Source of the DNA: Clostridiales bacterium
GTDB taxonomy: Bacteria; Bacillota; Clostridia; Oscillospirales; Oscillospiraceae
DNA length: 40,553 nt
Direction: 5' to 3'
Assembly (NCBI GenBank): GCA_020860385.1
Contig: JAJBUK010000059.1
Coordinates: 1 to 40,553 of the forward strand
Both the position numbers and the translations under genes were made by a program. Positions within the stretch are counted from its first letter, which is position 1; each line of letters starts with the position of its first letter. Below are positions 38,862-40,553 of the stretch, piece after piece. The notes under the pieces were generated by a model that did no database searches, had not been told where the DNA came from, and worked only from the letters and a program-made list of their open reading frames with translations.

Positions 38862-38918
38862 ATGATAGTAATTCAGAAGCAAGTACCTGTTTTCGCAGCA
38901 AGAACAGAAAAGGAGTGA
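38862..38918 (+). CDS. Possible 18-residue leader peptide
   Basis: ATG at 38862 opens an 18-codon frame (MIVIQKQVPVFAARTEKE) that stops 8 bases before the permease start. GAGG lies 5 bases before the ATG. Nothing else supports translation; it may only be chance. Confidence 0.3.
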   Translation: MIVIQKQVPVFAARTEKE

Positions 38919-38926
38919 GCAACAAA

Positions 38927-39874
38927 GTGAGTGCAAAAACCTCAAAAAAGGCGCAGGCCGGGGCGGTGCAGGCTGTCCACAAGGTGCCCCTGAAAACCCG
39001 GCTGGCCGCCAACTGGCAGCTTTACCTGCTGCTGCTGATCCCGGTGGTCATCACCATCATTTACAAGTACGTCCCAATGTACGGCATCCAGATTGCCTTC
39101 CGTGACTTTAAGGCCAGCAAGGGTTATCTGGGCAGCGAATGGGTGGGCCTCTACTGGTTCCAGCGATTCTTCAGCAGCCCCAACTGTGTGCGTATGATTC
39201 GCAACACCGTTCTGCTGAGCCTGTACAGCCTGCTGTGGAGCTTCCCGGTTCCCATCATCCTGTCCCTGGCCATCAACCAGCTTCGGTTCAGCAAATTCAA
39301 GCGGGTGGTGCAGACGGTGCTGTACGCCCCCCACTTCATCTCCACCATGGTCATCTGCGGTATGATCCGCATCTTCCTGAGCCCGTCCGGCGGCCTCATC
39401 AACCTGATCCTGGGTACGCAGACAGACTTCCTGACCCTGAGCGGAGCCTTCCGCACCATCTACATCTCCACCGGCATCTGGCAGGACGCAGGCTGGGGTA
39501 CCATCATTTACCTGGCTACCCTCTCCAGCGTGGACAAGAGCCTCTACGAAGCGGCCAAGGTGGACGGCGCATCCATGTTCCAGCGTATCCTGAACATCGA
39601 CGTTCCTGCGCTGATTCCCATGGCGGTCATTCAGCTGATTATGAGCGCAGGTGGCCTGATGAACATCGGCTTCGAGAAGGTCTGGCTGCTGCAAACCGAC
39701 CTGAACAAGGCCACCAGCGACGTTATCGCGGTGTACGTCTACGAACAGGGTATTGAAAACGCCAAGTACAGTTATTCCACAGCCGTGGGCCTGTTCAATA
39801 CCTTAGTGAACATCGTCCTGCTGATTATCGTCAACAAAATCGCGTCCAAAGCCTCGGACGTCAGCTTTGTGTAA
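38927..39874 (+). CDS. Sugar ABC transporter permease, LplB type
   Basis: A 315-residue binding-protein-dependent permease with six hydrophobic segments. The start WQLYLLLLIPVVITIIYKYV is followed by PMYGIQIAFRDFKASKG, which is typical of the LplB/YtcP-partner family. The ATPase-contact EAA loop reads YEAAKVDGASMFQRILNIDV at about residues 205-224. These permeases import oligosaccharides or alginate/pectin-derived sugars together with a YtcP-type partner and a solute-binding lipoprotein, which should follow beyond the window. GTG at 38927 is preferred as start (AAGGAG 11 bases upstream); GTG at 38915 overlaps that site. Confidence 0.93.
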   Translation: MSAKTSKKAQAGAVQAVHKVPLKTRLAANWQLYLLLLIPVVITIIYKYVPMYGIQIAFRDFKASKGYLGSEWVGLYWFQRFFSSPNCVRMIRNTVLLSLYSLLWSFPVPIILSLAINQLRFSKFKRVVQTVLYAPHFISTMVICGMIRIFLSPSGGLINLILGTQTDFLTLSGAFRTIYISTGIWQDAGWGTIIYLATLSSVDKSLYEAAKVDGASMFQRILNIDVPALIPMAVIQLIMSAGGLMNIGFEKVWLLQTDLNKATSDVIAVYVYEQGIENAKYSYSTAVGLFNTLVNIVLLIIVNKIASKASDVSFV

Positions 39875-39888
39875 AGGGGGCGGAAGTT

Positions 39889-40553
39889 ATGGCATCAACA
39901 ACAAAAGCGGTCAAACGAACCAAGGGCCTGTCCGACAAGACCAGCGACGTCATTCTGGTGGTGTTCTGCGCTATCATCATGCTGATCATCGCCTACCCGC
40001 TGTATTACGTCCTGGTGGCGTCGGTCTCCAACCCCTATGACGTGTACGCAGGCAAGACCTTCCTCCTGCCCAGCGGCTTCACCCTGGACGGCTACAAGGC
40101 AGTCTTTGCCGACAGCAGCATCGTCAGCGGCTACATAAACAGCATCAAGTACACCGTGGTCGGCACCATTTTCTCCGTGGCCATGATTTACCTGGTGGCG
40201 TTCCCCCTGAGCCAGCACGATATGCCTGGCAGAACGGCTATCAGCATCTTCTTCATCATCACCATGTATTTCGGCGGCGGCCTGATCCCCACCTACCTGG
40301 TGGTCAAGGACACCGGCCTGCTGGGCAATATGTGGTCCCTGTTCCTCCCCGGCGGCGTTGCCGTGGGCAACATGATCATCGCCCGAAACTACATTGAAAA
40401 CAGCATCCCCAAGGAGCTGATGGAGGCGGCGGAAATCGACGGAGCCTCCAAGCTGCGCCTGTTCTGGAACATCGTCATCCCCCTGTCCCGCCCCATCCTG
40501 GCGGTCATGGTGGTGTTCAGCATGGTGGCCTACTGGAACGACTGGTTCACCGC
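39889..40553 (+). CDS. Sugar ABC transporter permease, YtcP/LplC type (3' end outside the window)
   Basis: The first 221 residues are present. The N-terminal membrane segment VILVVFCAIIMLIIAYPLYY is followed by VLVASVSNPYDVYAGKTFLL and LLPSGFTLDGYKAVFADSS, the usual opening of this family. The EAA loop reads MEAAEIDGASKLRLFWNIVI and is followed by PLSRPILAVMVVF. It starts 14 bases after the LplB-type gene with GGGGGCGG as a weak ribosome binding site. The gene is cut by the window edge, not broken. Confidence 0.93.
   Translation, partial: MASTTKAVKRTKGLSDKTSDVILVVFCAIIMLIIAYPLYYVLVASVSNPYDVYAGKTFLLPSGFTLDGYKAVFADSSIVSGYINSIKYTVVGTIFSVAMIYLVAFPLSQHDMPGRTAISIFFIITMYFGGGLIPTYLVVKDTGLLGNMWSLFLPGGVAVGNMIIARNYIENSIPKELMEAAEIDGASKLRLFWNIVIPLSRPILAVMVVFSMVAYWNDWFT

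Overview
The window is a GC-rich stretch (coding regions near 60-65 percent GC by eye) from a spore-forming, Gram-positive anaerobe, most likely a gut Oscillospiraceae/Oscillospirales member related to Flavonifractor, Oscillibacter or Lawsonibacter. The evidence is a SpoIIR gene and a SpoVB-type flippase, the clostridial regulator IreB, strong AGGAGG ribosome binding sites, and sigma-A promoters of the TTGNNN-N17-TATAAT type before many operons. The genus is an inference; no rRNA or tRNA gene was recognised. No CRISPR array, phage, insertion sequence or replication origin was recognised.

Layout. 1-5.2 kb: a VanZ-family protein, a lipoprotein and the NAD(P)HX dehydratase NnrD on the minus strand; divergently the KtrB/KtrA potassium uptake pair; then a small anchored protein. 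5.2-11.8 kb: an EF-G paralogue; a FabG-like reductase of the YmfI type; a RelB/RelE-type toxin-antitoxin pair translationally coupled to thyX, an ArsC-family protein and a DUF1294 protein; a small anchored protein; exonuclease III. 11.9-14.5 kb: SpoVB-like and SpoIIR genes that converge and overlap by 61 bp, then a 485-bp non-coding stretch with the first copy of a structured repeat. 14.5-19.1 kb: a minus-strand operon lrp-like, aminotransferase, thrH, DUF1015, ispE. 19.4-26.2 kb: a MacAB-like export cluster with two adaptors, the second carrying three membrane segments and two bacterial Ig-like domains. 26.2-33.9 kb: ZIP transporter, metallophosphoesterase, IreB, an unrecognised 97-residue protein, a six-SH3b NlpC/P60 hydrolase, a GNAT acetyltransferase, a hotdog thioesterase, a YigZ protein, and an ECF S component with a DUF4430 lipoprotein behind what reads as a cobalamin riboswitch. 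33.9-34.7 kb is non-coding and holds that riboswitch and the second structured repeat. 34.7-40.5 kb: a five-gene operon (LacI regulator, two unknown surface proteins, DUF624, YcxB-like) divergent from a sugar ABC transporter of the LplB/YtcP type, cut by the window end.

How the parts work together. Housekeeping genes (ispE, exoA, thyX, nnrD, ktrAB) are mixed with accessory surface systems. The points I would check first are: the paired repeat with a hairpin whose sequence changes but whose pairing is kept; the spoIIR leader, where a terminator-like hairpin covers the ribosome binding site and overlaps a sigma-F-like promoter; the toxin-antitoxin/thyX operon; the Ig-domain adaptor of the MacAB-like exporter; the B12-riboswitch/DUF4430/ECF unit; and the LacI operon of unknown surface proteins. 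All functions are from reading motifs by eye; no database search was run.
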